A stretch of 8,965 nt of DNA, from the NCBI GenBank assembly GCA_003222555.1, contig QHWL01000254.1:1-8965 (forward strand), in the 5' to 3' direction. Position numbers and translations under genes: made by a program. How positions within the stretch are numbered: the stretch's first letter is position 1; each line of letters opens with the position of its first letter. Below the pieces are notes generated by a model. It had not been told where the DNA came from. It worked only from the letters and a program-made list of their open reading frames with translations, and did not search any database. Source of the stretch: Acidobacteriota bacterium (GTDB lineage: Bacteria > Acidobacteriota > Vicinamibacteria > Vicinamibacterales > CAVVIG01). Shown here piece after piece: positions 1 through 8,402 of the stretch.

Positions 1-29
1 TTCACAACCTCTTCAGGCGGACCTTACCG

Positions 30-136
30 GTCCGGCTAACCGCCTCCGCCAAGGCTACGGCAGGCCACCCCAACGCGGCAGCCGCGTTGGGGACCCCGGC
101 GGTCCGCCGAAGCTTCAGCGAAGGCGGAAGCCGGAC
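30..136. repeat. Composite palindromic intergenic element
   Basis: Two arms, 30-66 and 101-136, are imperfect inverted repeats. The inner 27 nt (40-66 against 101-127) match at 20 of 27 positions when one is reverse-complemented. The outer parts (GTCCGGCT and its complement) continue the pairing with one indel. Between the arms sits a perfect hairpin at 68-92. The arms carry a CCGCCT-CGC-AAGGCTACGGC type motif. From memory this resembles dispersed palindromes seen between genes in GC-rich acidobacterial genomes, but I could not search for other copies. It lies beyond the 3' end of the minus-strand gene, so it may also act in transcript ending or RNA stability. No open reading frame of note occupies 1-168. 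Confidence 0.6.
68..92 (-). terminator. Perfect 12-bp hairpin, possible transcript end
   Basis: CCCCAACGCGGC (68-79) and GCCGCGTTGGGG (81-92) are exact reverse complements around a single A, so in RNA the top of the stem would open into a small loop. It lies 76 nt past the stop codon of the minus-strand gene, where a terminator would be expected. Neither strand has a T-run after the stem, so it is not a canonical intrinsic terminator. Being the core of a larger palindrome, it may equally be part of a repeat element. The hairpin is seen directly; the terminator role is inference. Confidence 0.35.
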
Positions 137-168
137 ACTACGTACAGTTGAGTGCGCCACTCGTGGCG

Positions 169-1947
169 TCAGCGCACGACGATAGGCGACTCGGCCTCAG
201 GCAGGAAGACGCGCGCGGGGTCGCTCCCGTCGAGCGGCGCAACCCAAACATCGCGCATCGCCGATTGACTCGAGCGAGGCACGCCGTAGAGCACGTGATT
301 GTCGTCCAGCCATTCGATCTGATCGTCGATCGATCGGGCTTCCGCCTCGATCGGTCGATCGCTCAAGGTGGCGAGGTCCAAGACGTAGAACCGCCAGGGC
401 GACAAGTTCCCTCCCACCTTCTTCTTGAAGGCAATCCGGCGATTGTCTGGCGACAGCGACGGACACTCGACGTTCTCGCGCAACACGGTCACCTTGCGGA
501 GCGCAAGGTCGCCCTGAACCAGAAACGCCGTGCCGGACGTTTTCAAGGTTGCGTAGAACACATTGCTGTCTCGGCCAAACGTCACGCCCCAGAAGTTGAA
601 GTCCGCAGCCTTGAAACGGGCACCGTTACGCCAGGCGGTAAACTGCTCGAGGTCGCCCAGCTCGTCGCCTGTGGCCATGTCGAGAATCGTGGTCTTGGTC
701 GAAAACGAAGAACCGGTGTACCCGTGAGCCTGTCCTGTCACGAAGACGGTGATGGCGCCCACTCGGCCGTCAGACGAAACGCGCGTGCGGGTCGGACTTC
801 CCTCGAGCTTGATCGTGCGTGTCGCTTTGAGCATGCGATCGAACAAGACGGCCTTGTAGGTTGTGAACACGCCACGGTTCGCATCGAGACAGATGCCACG
901 GCCGGCCGCGTACGCCACCCGCTCGCACGTGAACGCAGCCGCCGCGCGCTCGTCGGATCCATGCGCCTCGAGCGACGCGACGCTCAGCCGGCTGTAGTTC
1001 TGATCGATGGCCGTGTGCCGGAACAACAGATGCGGCGACAGGGCGATCGTCGCCACATCGCGTCCCGGCGGAGTGAGGCGCGTCGACCCGTAGGACACGG
1101 CGCGATCAGCAGTGGTGGTTTTCACAACCGCGACGCCAACCGCGATCAGCACAGCGACCCCCACCGCGGACTTCAGAACGACTCTCACCGTCGGCCGTCG
1201 CCGGAGCGCGACCGCACGTTGTGGGAGGCGACCCTTCAACAGCGTCGCCACGGCGCCCGCGAGCGGTATGACGAAAAGAAGAGCGCTGACGTATCGCCCG
1301 TATACTCCGTCGGGTCCGTATGGTTCGGTCGCCGCATGCAGAACCTCGCTCCACGGCAGCAGGCCTGCTTCGGCGGATTCATGAAACGCGTACAGCGCGA
1401 CTTGCCCGACAAACAGCGCGGCGAACACGCGCGCCGCCTGGCCGAACGCCGCGTCCGGCAGCCGGCGGCCGATGCTCCACCAGAGAGCGGTGACGGCGAG
1501 GGACAGAGCGACGCCGCTAGTGACGGCCACCAGCGGGTCGAGCGCTCTCAATTGAAGCGCCGCTGCAAACACGATCGCGATCTCCATCGTCTGGCGAACG
1601 ATGATGAGCGCTGCCGCCGAGGCGAACGCGAGACGGTAAGCTTGTCGCGGCCGCGACTCGGCGTCCGTTATCAACGAAGAGGGAAGACCCTGCCAGACCC
1701 GTCGTGCGAACCAGATCGCCAGCGCGAGCGCCAGAGTTGCGAGCGAGGCCTCCCACAGTGCCTGGCGATTGCTCGCTTGAAACCAGTAGGCGGCAGCGGC
1801 AGTCGCCGGGAGCGCCGCGACGATGCCCCACTTCGTGCCGGTCGCGGGGGCCAGATCGCCGGTGCGTCGAAACCACGCCAGACAGAACACGATTGGGAGA
1901 AAGGCCTGGAGCCCCTGCGACGTCGTACGCGTGAATAAATCGTACAT
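169..1947 (-). CDS. FTR1-like membrane domain fused to TolB-like beta-propeller
   Basis: A 592-residue two-part protein of unknown function. Residues 1-237 read as seven hydrophobic segments (about 10-27, 40-56, 63-83, 103-131, 136-160, 166-188, 215-237) and follow the order of FTR1/EfeU iron permeases. SQGLQ (10-14) sits where FTR1 helix 1 has REGLE, RQTME (118-122) where helix 4 has the second REXXE, and FHESAEAGLLP (188-198) matches the FHEAGL segment. Both iron-binding motifs are altered: the first lost its Arg and both Glu, the second kept Arg118 and Glu122. A basic stretch (239-259) and an eighth helix (255-275) follow. Residues about 285-592 contain PD40/TolB-like propeller repeats, for example SPDNRRIAF (499-507) and SSDGRVGAI (391-399). 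If the N-terminus is outside, as in EfeU, the propeller is extracytoplasmic; Cys341 and Cys353 could form a disulfide. Start ATG at 1945-1947 has only a weak ribosome site. Iron transport should not be assumed; sensing or binding is possible. Confidence 0.8.
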   Translation of the reverse strand: MYDLFTRTTSQGLQAFLPIVFCLAWFRRTGDLAPATGTKWGIVAALPATAAAAYWFQASNRQALWEASLATLALALAIWFARRVWQGLPSSLITDAESRPRQAYRLAFASAAALIIVRQTMEIAIVFAAALQLRALDPLVAVTSGVALSLAVTALWWSIGRRLPDAAFGQAARVFAALFVGQVALYAFHESAEAGLLPWSEVLHAATEPYGPDGVYGRYVSALLFVIPLAGAVATLLKGRLPQRAVALRRRPTVRVVLKSAVGVAVLIAVGVAVVKTTTADRAVSYGSTRLTPPGRDVATIALSPHLLFRHTAIDQNYSRLSVASLEAHGSDERAAAAFTCERVAYAAGRGICLDANRGVFTTYKAVLFDRMLKATRTIKLEGSPTRTRVSSDGRVGAITVFVTGQAHGYTGSSFSTKTTILDMATGDELGDLEQFTAWRNGARFKAADFNFWGVTFGRDSNVFYATLKTSGTAFLVQGDLALRKVTVLRENVECPSLSPDNRRIAFKKKVGGNLSPWRFYVLDLATLSDRPIEAEARSIDDQIEWLDDNHVLYGVPRSSQSAMRDVWVAPLDGSDPARVFLPEAESPIVVR

Positions 1948-2216
1948 ACTCTGTGGGTTAGACCTCTATCGGGCAGGCGCGTGCCATCACCGCGAGAAAT
2001 GCTCACGGATGAGGCTAGCAAGACTCGCGCCGGGGGTTCGAGCGCTCCAGGGTGCTTCTAGGCCCCGAAGTCTTCCTCCGGCGCCACAAATATCTGCAGC
2101 TTGTCGGTGAAATGACACCTCAGTTGAACGCATGACGCATCTTATTTACTGATACGTCGTATGTGATCATTGTATTTTACTTCTGGGTAATAACTCGGGC
2201 ATAAAGGTGGTCCACT
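1948..2216. promoter_or_regulatory. Divergent intergenic region, presumed promoters
   Basis: This 269-nt gap separates the minus-strand membrane gene from gltB, so both promoters should lie here. The part near gltB (about 2138-2200) is clearly AT-richer than the rest of the window. It contains a perfect small inverted repeat, ATACG-T-CGTAT (2152-2162), which could be an operator half-site pair. TTGAAC at 2124-2129 resembles a -35 box, but no convincing -10 box sits at the right distance. No sigma-54 (GG-N10-GC type) promoter, riboswitch or tRNA was recognised. The promoter assignment is inferred from position and composition. Confidence 0.4.
2203..2210 (+). promoter_or_regulatory. Ribosome binding site deciding the gltB TTG start
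   Basis: AAAGGTGG followed by T is a good match to the Shine-Dalgarno core AAGGAGGT, with one mismatch. It ends 6 nt before TTG at 2217, which is ideal spacing. The in-frame ATG codons at 2238 and 2241 have only a weak GAGA upstream. This site therefore favours initiation at the rare TTG codon. Confidence 0.6.
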
Positions 2217-5200
2217 TTGTTTCTCGCGAGAGACCTTATGATGCGCGAAACCGACCGGTGCTCCATCCGCCGCCCACCCGAGGCTGCCGGCCTGTACGAT
2301 CCGCGCGACGAGCGCGACGCTTGTGGCGTTGGATTCGTGGTCAACATCAAGGGCCACCGCTCGCACCTTGTCATCGAGCGGGGGCTGCAGGTGCTCATCA
2401 ACCTGCTGCACCGCGGAGCCTCGGGGTGCGAGGCGAACACCGGCGACGGCGCCGGCATCCTCATCCAGATACCCGACCGGTTCCTGCGAAGGGTTACCGC
2501 CCCGCTGGGCATGACGCTCCCGCCTCAGGGGCAGTACGGGGCCGGATTCGTGTTCTTCCCGCGCGCGCTCGGCGAGAGGGAAGAGATCCGCCGGCACATC
2601 GCGCAGATCGTGGGCGAAGAGGGACAGATGCTCCTCGGATGGCGTCCCGTGCCGACCGACGATCGCCTGCTCGGCGCCTCGGCGGTTGCCGCCGAGCCTG
2701 TTTTCGAGCAGCTCTTCATCGGCGCAGGCCCCGACATCGCGAGCTCTGGCCCTGACGCGCCAGCGCGCTTCGAGCGGAAACTCTATGTCATCAGGAAGCG
2801 CATCGAGCACCGTGTCGATGGCCTGCCGCTCGCCGAGCGCCAGGCTTTCTACATCCCCAGCCTTTCGTCCAGGACCATCATCTACAAGGGGATGCTGACC
2901 GCGGCCCAGATTCAGCCGATGTTTCCGGATCTCGTCGACCCCGACATCGAATCGGCGCTCGCCCTGGTACACCAGCGTTTCAGCACGAACACCTTCCCGT
3001 CGTGGCCGCTGGCGCATCCGTACCGGTACATCGCGCACAACGGCGAGATCAACACCCTGCGCGGCAACATCAACTGGATGCGCGCGCGCGAGGGTCTGCT
3101 CCGTTCGGAGCTCGTCGGCGACGATTTGCAGAAGATCCTCCCGATCATTCGCGAAGGCGGCAGCGACACGGCGACGTTCGACAACGTTCTCGAGTTCCTG
3201 GTGATGACGGGGCGGTCGCTCCCGCACGCGATCCTGATGATGATTCCGGAGCCGTGGGCCGGGCACGAGGGCATGAGCCCCGAGCTCAAGGCCTTTTACG
3301 AGTACCACTCGGCCCTGATGGAGCCGTGGGACGGTCCGGCGTCGATTGCGTTCACCGACGGATCGCTCATCGGCGCGGTCCTCGATAGAAACGGCCTGCG
3401 TCCGTCGCGCTACTACGTGACGAAGGACGACCTCGTGATCATGGCGTCCGAGGTTGGCGTGCTCGACGTTCCGCCCGAGAACATCCTGCTCAAGGAGCGC
3501 CTCCATCCGGGCCGGATCTTTCTCGTCGACACCGTCCAAGGACGAATCGTGTCCGACGAGGAGATCAAGCGCGACCTGGCGCGCGCCCAGCCGTACGGCG
3601 AGTGGCTCGCCAACAACTTGATCGATATCGAAGATCTTCCGGCGGCGCCCTATCTGCCCCTGCCCAGCCACGAGACGGTGTTGCGGCGCCAGCAGACCTT
3701 CGGCTACACGCATGAAGACCTGCGGATTCTTCTGGCCCCGATGGCGACGGGCGGCGAAGAGGCGGTCGGTTCGATGGGCACCGACACGTCGCTGGCGGTC
3801 TTATCCGATCGTCCGCGGCTGCTGTACGACTATTTCGCGCAGCTGTTCGCGCAAGTCACGAACCCCCCGCTCGACGCCATCCGCGAGGAACTGGTGACCT
3901 CGATGGGGTCGACGATCGGTCCCGAGGGCAACCTGCTGGATCCGCGGCCGGAATCGTGCCGTCAGATCGGGATCAAGTACCCGGTGATCGACAACGACCA
4001 GCTGGCAAAGCTGCGGCACGTGTACGAGCCGGGCTTCCGATCGATCACGCTGCCGATGCTGTTCAATCCACGCCAGGACGGTGCCGGCCTCGAGCTGGCG
4101 ATGGAGACCCTCAAGCAGGTGGCCAGCGGCGCGGTCGCCGCGGGCTACACGATTCTGATCCTGTCGGACCGCGGCGCCGACCGCGATCGCGCTCCGATCC
4201 CGAGTCTGCTCGCGATCGCGGGCGTCCACCATCATCTGGTTCGCGAGGGAACGCGGACGCGCTGCGCGCTCGTCGTCGAGTCGGGCGACGCGCGCGAGGT
4301 GCATCACTGCGCGCTGCTGCTCGGGTACGGCGCGGGCGTCGTCAACCCGTATCTCGCGTTCGAGACGCTCGACGACATGATTCAGCAGCGGCTGCTCGTC
4401 GGTATCACGCACGAGAAGGCGGTGAAGAATTACATTCGAGCGCTCAACAAGGGCATCCTCAAGGTGATGTCCAAGATGGGCATCTCGACGCTCCAGGGGT
4501 ATTGCGGCGCGCAGATTTTCGAGGCCGTCGGCCTCGATCCGGCGTTCGTGGATCGCTACTTCACGTGGACGGCTTCCCGCATCGGCGGCGTCGGCATCGA
4601 CGTCGTCGCGGAAGAAGTCTGCAAGCGGCAGCAGAACGCCTATCCAGCAAGGCCCGTCGTCGAGCCCGACCTCGACTGGGGCGGCGAGTACCAGTGGCGG
4701 CGGGACGGCGAGTTCCACCTGTTCAATCCCGACACGGTGTTCAAGCTGCAGCATGCGACGCAAAGCGGCCAGTACACGATCTTCAAGGAGTACTCGAAGC
4801 TCGTCGACGACCAGAATCGACATCGCGCGACGCTGCGCGGCCTTCTCGAGCTGCGTCCGGCCGTGCCCATTCCTCTCGACGAGGTCGAGCCGATCGAGAA
4901 CATCGTCAAGCGGTTCGCCACGGGCGCCATGTCGTACGGGTCGATCAGCCAGGAGGCCCACGAGACGCTCGCGATCGCGATGAACCGGCTCGGCGGGAAA
5001 TCCAATACCGGCGAAGGCGGTGAAGACCCCGCGCGCGACCAGCGCGACGCCAACGGCGACTGGCGGCGGAGCGCCATCCGGCAGGTTGCGTCGGCGCGCT
5101 TCGGCGTGACGAGCAACTACCTCGTGAACTGCACCGATCTCCAGATCAAGATGGCACAGGGGGCCAAGCCCGGCGAGGGCGGCCAGTTGCCTGGGAACAA

Positions 5201-6839
5201 GGTGTATCCGTGGATCGCGAAAGTGCGGCACGCGACGCCCGGCGTGGGTCTCATTTCGCCGCCTCCGCACCACGACATCTATTCCATAGAAGATCTGGCG
5301 CAGCTCATTCACGACCTGAAGAATTCGAACCCCAAGGCCCGGATCCACGTCAAGCTGGTCGCCGTCGCCGGCGTCGGCACCGTGGCAGCTGGCGTCGCGA
5401 AAGCGCACGCGGACGTCGTCCTCATCTCGGGCCACGACGGCGGCACGGGAGCCTCACCGCTCACCTCTATCAAGCACGGGGGCGTTCCCTGGGAGCTCGG
5501 GCTCGCCGAGACGCAGCAAGTGCTCATGCTGAACGGGCTCCGCGATCGCATCGTGGTGCAGGTTGACGGCCAGTTGAAGACCGGGCGCGACGTCGTCATC
5601 GCGGCCTTGATGGGCGCCGAGGAATTCGGCTTCGCGACAGCGCCGCTCGTCGTCTCGGGCTGCGTGATGATGCGTGTCTGCCATCTGAACACCTGCCCGG
5701 TGGGCGTCGCCACCCAGGACCCGGAGCTGCGCAAGAACTTCACCGGGAAGCCCGAGTTCGTCGTGAACTTCTTCCGGTTCATCGCGCAGGAAGTCCGGGA
5801 GTACATGGCGCAGCTCGGGTTTCGAACAATAGACGAGATGATCGGGCGCGTGGATCGGCTGAACCTCAGGCCGGCGGTCGATCACTGGAAAGCCAAGGGG
5901 CTCGATTTCTCGACGATCCTTCATGAGCCCGACGTGCCGGCCGAGGCGACGCGCTTCTGTGTGCGCACGCAGGAGCACGGTCTGGAGCGGGCGCTCGACA
6001 ACGAGCTCATCGAACGGTGCGCCGATGCGCTCGAACATGGGAGAAAGATTTCGCTGAACCTGCCCATCCGCAACGTGCATCGGACCGTCGGCACGATGCT
6101 CGGCTACGAGGTGACGCGGCGTTACGGCGCCGAGGGGCTGCCCGACGACACGATCCGGCTGCACTTCACAGGCTCGGCCGGGCAAAGCTTCGGCGCGTTC
6201 GTGCCGAGGGGCCTCACGCTGACGCTCGAAGGCGACTCGAACGACTACCTCGGAAAGGGGTTGTCTGGCGGGAAGCTGATCGTCTATCCGCCGCGGCAGG
6301 CGACCTTCGTGCCCGAAGACAACATCCTCATCGGCAACGTGGTGCTCTACGGGGCCACGAGCGGAGAGGCGTACTTCCGCGGCCGGGCGGGCGAGCGTTT
6401 CGCCGTGCGCAACAGCGGCGCGCTGGCCGTCGTCGAAGGCGTCGGCGACCACGGCTGCGAATATATGACCGGCGGGCGGGTTGTCGTCCTTGGGCGCACC
6501 GGACGTAATTTCGCCGCAGGCATGAGCGGCGGGATCGCGTACGTGCTCGACACGACCGGTACGTTCCCGCGGCGGTGCAATCTGGAGCTCGTCGAGCTCG
6601 AAACGCTCGAGAGCCTCGAGGATCTCGAGCTCGTGCACGACCTGATGACACGGCACGTGCAGCACACCGGCAGCGAGTACGCCGCGCGGTTCCTGCAGGA
6701 TTGGACCACGACTGCCCGGTTGTTCTTCAAGGTCATGCCGCGCGATTACAAGCGCGTGCTCAATGCGCAGAAGAAGGCCGAGGCCGACGGCCGGACGCTG
6801 GAGTTCGTCGAGCTGGTTGGCGCCGCCGTCAATGGGTGA
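2217..6839 (+). CDS. gltB: Glutamate synthase (NADPH) large subunit
   Basis: Alpha subunit of GOGAT, cytoplasmic, 1540 residues against about 1490-1520 in familiar proteobacterial enzymes. It hydrolyses glutamine, channels ammonia internally and reductively aminates 2-oxoglutarate to glutamate. Domains in order: class II glutamine amidotransferase (about 36-450) with nucleophile Cys36 in DACGVGF and the oxyanion pair Asn275-Gly276 in HNGEIN; central domain (about 495-800); FMN synthase domain (about 855-1230) with [11 protein letters not shown] from 905 and AKPGEGG near 983-989; GXGXG helix domain (about 1290-1490). Cys1149, Cys1155 and Cys1160 (C-x5-C-x4-C) match the 3Fe-4S ligands. The TTG start gives a 35-residue propeptide before Cys36, close to the known Azospirillum length; a start at ATG 2238 would give 28. 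All key residues seen are intact. gltD follows after 119 nt, so co-transcription is likely but not tight. Confidence 0.97.
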   Translation: MFLARDLMMRETDRCSIRRPPEAAGLYDPRDERDACGVGFVVNIKGHRSHLVIERGLQVLINLLHRGASGCEANTGDGAGILIQIPDRFLRRVTAPLGMTLPPQGQYGAGFVFFPRALGEREEIRRHIAQIVGEEGQMLLGWRPVPTDDRLLGASAVAAEPVFEQLFIGAGPDIASSGPDAPARFERKLYVIRKRIEHRVDGLPLAERQAFYIPSLSSRTIIYKGMLTAAQIQPMFPDLVDPDIESALALVHQRFSTNTFPSWPLAHPYRYIAHNGEINTLRGNINWMRAREGLLRSELVGDDLQKILPIIREGGSDTATFDNVLEFLVMTGRSLPHAILMMIPEPWAGHEGMSPELKAFYEYHSALMEPWDGPASIAFTDGSLIGAVLDRNGLRPSRYYVTKDDLVIMASEVGVLDVPPENILLKERLHPGRIFLVDTVQGRIVSDEEIKRDLARAQPYGEWLANNLIDIEDLPAAPYLPLPSHETVLRRQQTFGYTHEDLRILLAPMATGGEEAVGSMGTDTSLAVLSDRPRLLYDYFAQLFAQVTNPPLDAIREELVTSMGSTIGPEGNLLDPRPESCRQIGIKYPVIDNDQLAKLRHVYEPGFRSITLPMLFNPRQDGAGLELAMETLKQVASGAVAAGYTILILSDRGADRDRAPIPSLLAIAGVHHHLVREGTRTRCALVVESGDAREVHHCALLLGYGAGVVNPYLAFETLDDMIQQRLLVGITHEKAVKNYIRALNKGILKVMSKMGISTLQGYCGAQIFEAVGLDPAFVDRYFTWTASRIGGVGIDVVAEEVCKRQQNAYPARPVVEPDLDWGGEYQWRRDGEFHLFNPDTVFKLQHATQSGQYTIFKEYSKLVDDQNRHRATLRGLLELRPAVPIPLDEVEPIENIVKRFATGAMSYGSISQEAHETLAIAMNRLGGKSNTGEGGEDPARDQRDANGDWRRSAIRQVASARFGVTSNYLVNCTDLQIKMAQGAKPGEGGQLPGNKVYPWIAKVRHATPGVGLISPPPHHDIYSIEDLAQLIHDLKNSNPKARIHVKLVAVAGVGTVAAGVAKAHADVVLISGHDGGTGASPLTSIKHGGVPWELGLAETQQVLMLNGLRDRIVVQVDGQLKTGRDVVIAALMGAEEFGFATAPLVVSGCVMMRVCHLNTCPVGVATQDPELRKNFTGKPEFVVNFFRFIAQEVREYMAQLGFRTIDEMIGRVDRLNLRPAVDHWKAKGLDFSTILHEPDVPAEATRFCVRTQEHGLERALDNELIERCADALEHGRKISLNLPIRNVHRTVGTMLGYEVTRRYGAEGLPDDTIRLHFTGSAGQSFGAFVPRGLTLTLEGDSNDYLGKGLSGGKLIVYPPRQATFVPEDNILIGNVVLYGATSGEAYFRGRAGERFAVRNSGALAVVEGVGDHGCEYMTGGRVVVLGRTGRNFAAGMSGGIAYVLDTTGTFPRRCNLELVELETLESLEDLELVHDLMTRHVQHTGSEYAARFLQDWTTTARLFFKVMPRDYKRVLNAQKKAEADGRTLEFVELVGAAVNG

Positions 6840-6855
6840 GCCGACTGGAAGAGAT

Positions 6856-6942
6856 CACGTTGAACGCAGAGCTCGCCGAGCACGCGGAGAAATCCTTGGG
6901 CATTGCTCCTCTGCGGGCTCCGCGGTCTCTGCGTTGAACGTG
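6856..6942. repeat. Mirrored palindromic repeat between gltB and gltD
   Basis: Left arm 6856-6889 and right arm 6909-6942 are inverted repeats matching at 28 of 34 positions, with a 19-nt spacer. Each arm is built from three 9-nt units of the form CGCNGAGNN: 6865-6873, 6874-6882 and 6883-6891 on the plus strand, and 6925-6933, 6916-6924 and 6907-6915 on the minus strand. It would fold into a long hairpin in a gltB-gltD transcript. No T-run follows, so it is unlikely to be a simple terminator. It resembles REP-like intergenic elements with CGCAGAG or CGCGGAG units that I recall from GC-rich environmental bacteria; copy number here is unknown. It may tune mRNA stability or expression of gltD relative to gltB. 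Confidence 0.75.
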
Positions 6943-6958
6943 AATTGTTCCGGGGCAA

Positions 6959-8374
6959 ATGGGTAAAGTTACAGGTTTCATCGAAATTCAGCGCAAGAAG
7001 CCCCCCGCGCGGCCCATTGAGGAACGGGTCCGCGACTGGCGAGAAGTTTACCTGCCGTATCCGCAGGCCGTGCTCGAGGGGCAGGCGGCCCGCTGTATGG
7101 ACTGCGGGATTCCGTTCTGCCATCAGGGGTGTCCCCTCGGCAACCTGATCCCGGACTGGAACGATCTCGTGTATCGCGATCGGTGGCGCACAGCCATCGA
7201 GCGGCTGCACGCGACCAACAACTTTCCCGAGTTCACCGGACGGCTGTGTCCTGCGCCGTGCGAGGGCGCGTGCGTGCTGGGCATTAACAACGATCCGGTC
7301 ACGATCAAGTCAATAGAAGTTGCGATCATCGAGCGCGCCTTCGACGAAGGCTGGGTTACCGCCCGCCCGCCAGCATCGCGCACGGGCAAGCACGTCGCGG
7401 TGGTCGGCTCAGGCCCGGCGGGCCTCGCCGCCGCGGATCAATTGAACCACGCGGGCCACTCGGTGACGGTTTTGGAGCGAGCCGACCGGATCGGAGGCCT
7501 GCTGCGGTACGGGATTCCCGAGTTCAAGATGGAGAAGCGGTTCCTGGACCGCCGCCTCGCCATTTTGGAGGAAGAGGGCATCGCGTTTCGCACCGGTTGC
7601 CACGTCGGTGTCAACATGCCCGTCGGCGAGGTGCGCCACGCGTTCGACGCCGTCGTGCTCGCCGGCGGCGCCACGGCGCCGCGCGACCTGCGGGTGCCGG
7701 GACGCGAGCTGGCCGGCATCCACTTCGCGATGGAGTTCCTTTCGCTTCAGAACCGCCGCAACGAAGGGGACGAGATCCCAGAAGGGCAGTTCATCACCGC
7801 CAAAGACAAGCACGTCATCATCATCGGCGGGGGCGACACCGGCGCCGACTGCCTGGGCACGGTGCACCGGCAGGGCGCCCGGTCGGTCCATCAGCTCGAG
7901 CTGCTCTCGCGTCCGTCCGACACGCGGGAGGACAGCAATCCGTGGCCGCTGTGGCCGAACATCTTTCGCGTCTCCTCCGCTCATGAAGAGGGAGGCGAGC
8001 GGCTGTTTGCGGTGTCGACCGAGCGATTCACGGGCGATCAACTGGGACGTGTTCGAGCGCTTCACGCTCTCGAGTTCCGGCCGATTCCGGGAACCCAGTT
8101 CGAGCTCCAGGCCGACCTCGTCCTGCTGGCCATGGGGTTTCTCGGGCCAGAGCGCGGCGGCATGCTCGACGAGCTCGGCGTGCGCCTCACGGACCGCGGC
8201 AACGTATGGCGCGACGAGAACTGGATGACGAGCGTGCCCGGCGTGTTCGCCGCCGGAGACATGCAGCGCGGCCAGTCGCTCATCGTCTGGGCGATCGCCG
8301 AAGGCCGCAGTTGCGCCCGAGGTGTCGATGCATTTCTGATGGGCGCCTCCCAATTGCCGGCGCCCCTCTTGTGA
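6959..8374 (+). CDS. gltD: Glutamate synthase (NADPH) small subunit
   Basis: Beta subunit of GOGAT, 471 residues, nearly the same length as E. coli GltD (472). It oxidises NADPH on FAD and passes electrons through Fe-S clusters to GltB. Near the N-terminus, Cys46, Cys49, Cys54 and Cys58 (C-x2-C-x4-C-x3-C) form one cluster motif, and Cys97, Cys101 and Cys105 (C-x3-C-x3-C) provide ligands for a second. GSGPAG (150-155) is the FAD dinucleotide fold; GGGDTG (290-295) is the NADPH fold. The C-terminal [17 protein letters not shown] segment is the conserved FAD-contact region of this family. The start MGKVTGF is the usual family N-terminus, which supports ATG 6959 although the ribosome site (CGGGGC, only 2 nt away) is poor. 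The repeat just upstream may affect its translation. No damage seen. The same fold occurs in related NADPH-dependent oxidoreductase subunits, but adjacency to gltB settles the call. Confidence 0.96.
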   Translation: MGKVTGFIEIQRKKPPARPIEERVRDWREVYLPYPQAVLEGQAARCMDCGIPFCHQGCPLGNLIPDWNDLVYRDRWRTAIERLHATNNFPEFTGRLCPAPCEGACVLGINNDPVTIKSIEVAIIERAFDEGWVTARPPASRTGKHVAVVGSGPAGLAAADQLNHAGHSVTVLERADRIGGLLRYGIPEFKMEKRFLDRRLAILEEEGIAFRTGCHVGVNMPVGEVRHAFDAVVLAGGATAPRDLRVPGRELAGIHFAMEFLSLQNRRNEGDEIPEGQFITAKDKHVIIIGGGDTGADCLGTVHRQGARSVHQLELLSRPSDTREDSNPWPLWPNIFRVSSAHEEGGERLFAVSTERFTGDQLGRVRALHALEFRPIPGTQFELQADLVLLAMGFLGPERGGMLDELGVRLTDRGNVWRDENWMTSVPGVFAAGDMQRGQSLIVWAIAEGRSCARGVDAFLMGASQLPAPLL

Positions 8375-8402
8375 CGGCGCACATGAACGTCTGACGGACG
8401 CC

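Noticed and set aside
315..362. Cluster of six GATC sites with partial symmetry
   Set aside because: It lies within the propeller coding region and encodes an ordinary Asp/Ile/Arg-rich segment. There is no sign of an origin or of a methylation-linked switch.
148..1938. Long plus-strand open frame (596 codons) opposite the membrane-protein gene
   Set aside because: Its product is very rich in Arg, Gln and His with no recognisable domain, whereas the minus strand encodes clear membrane helices and propeller motifs. It is an antisense shadow caused by high GC.
2030..2060. GGGTTCGAGCGCTCC, resembling a tRNA T-arm
   Set aside because: The stem does not pair at the required spacing, and there is no acceptor, D or anticodon arm around it.
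2123..2132. GTTGAACGCA upstream of gltB, also found in the left arm of the gltB-gltD repeat
   Set aside because: The shared 10-mer is not accompanied by any of the 9-nt units or a dyad at 2123, so it is probably coincidence.
3801..5435. Long minus-strand open frame (544 codons) inside gltB, with similar ones at 2142-3713 and 5454-6665
   Set aside because: All are Arg, Asp and His-rich translations opposite a fully conserved gltB and show no family motifs. They follow from third-position GC bias.
6585..6640. Repetitive CTCGAG/GAGCTCG stretch near the gltB 3' end
   Set aside because: It encodes a Leu/Glu-rich helix in the C-terminal region, where GltB family proteins are commonly acidic. Codon bias for CTC and GAG explains the DNA repetition.
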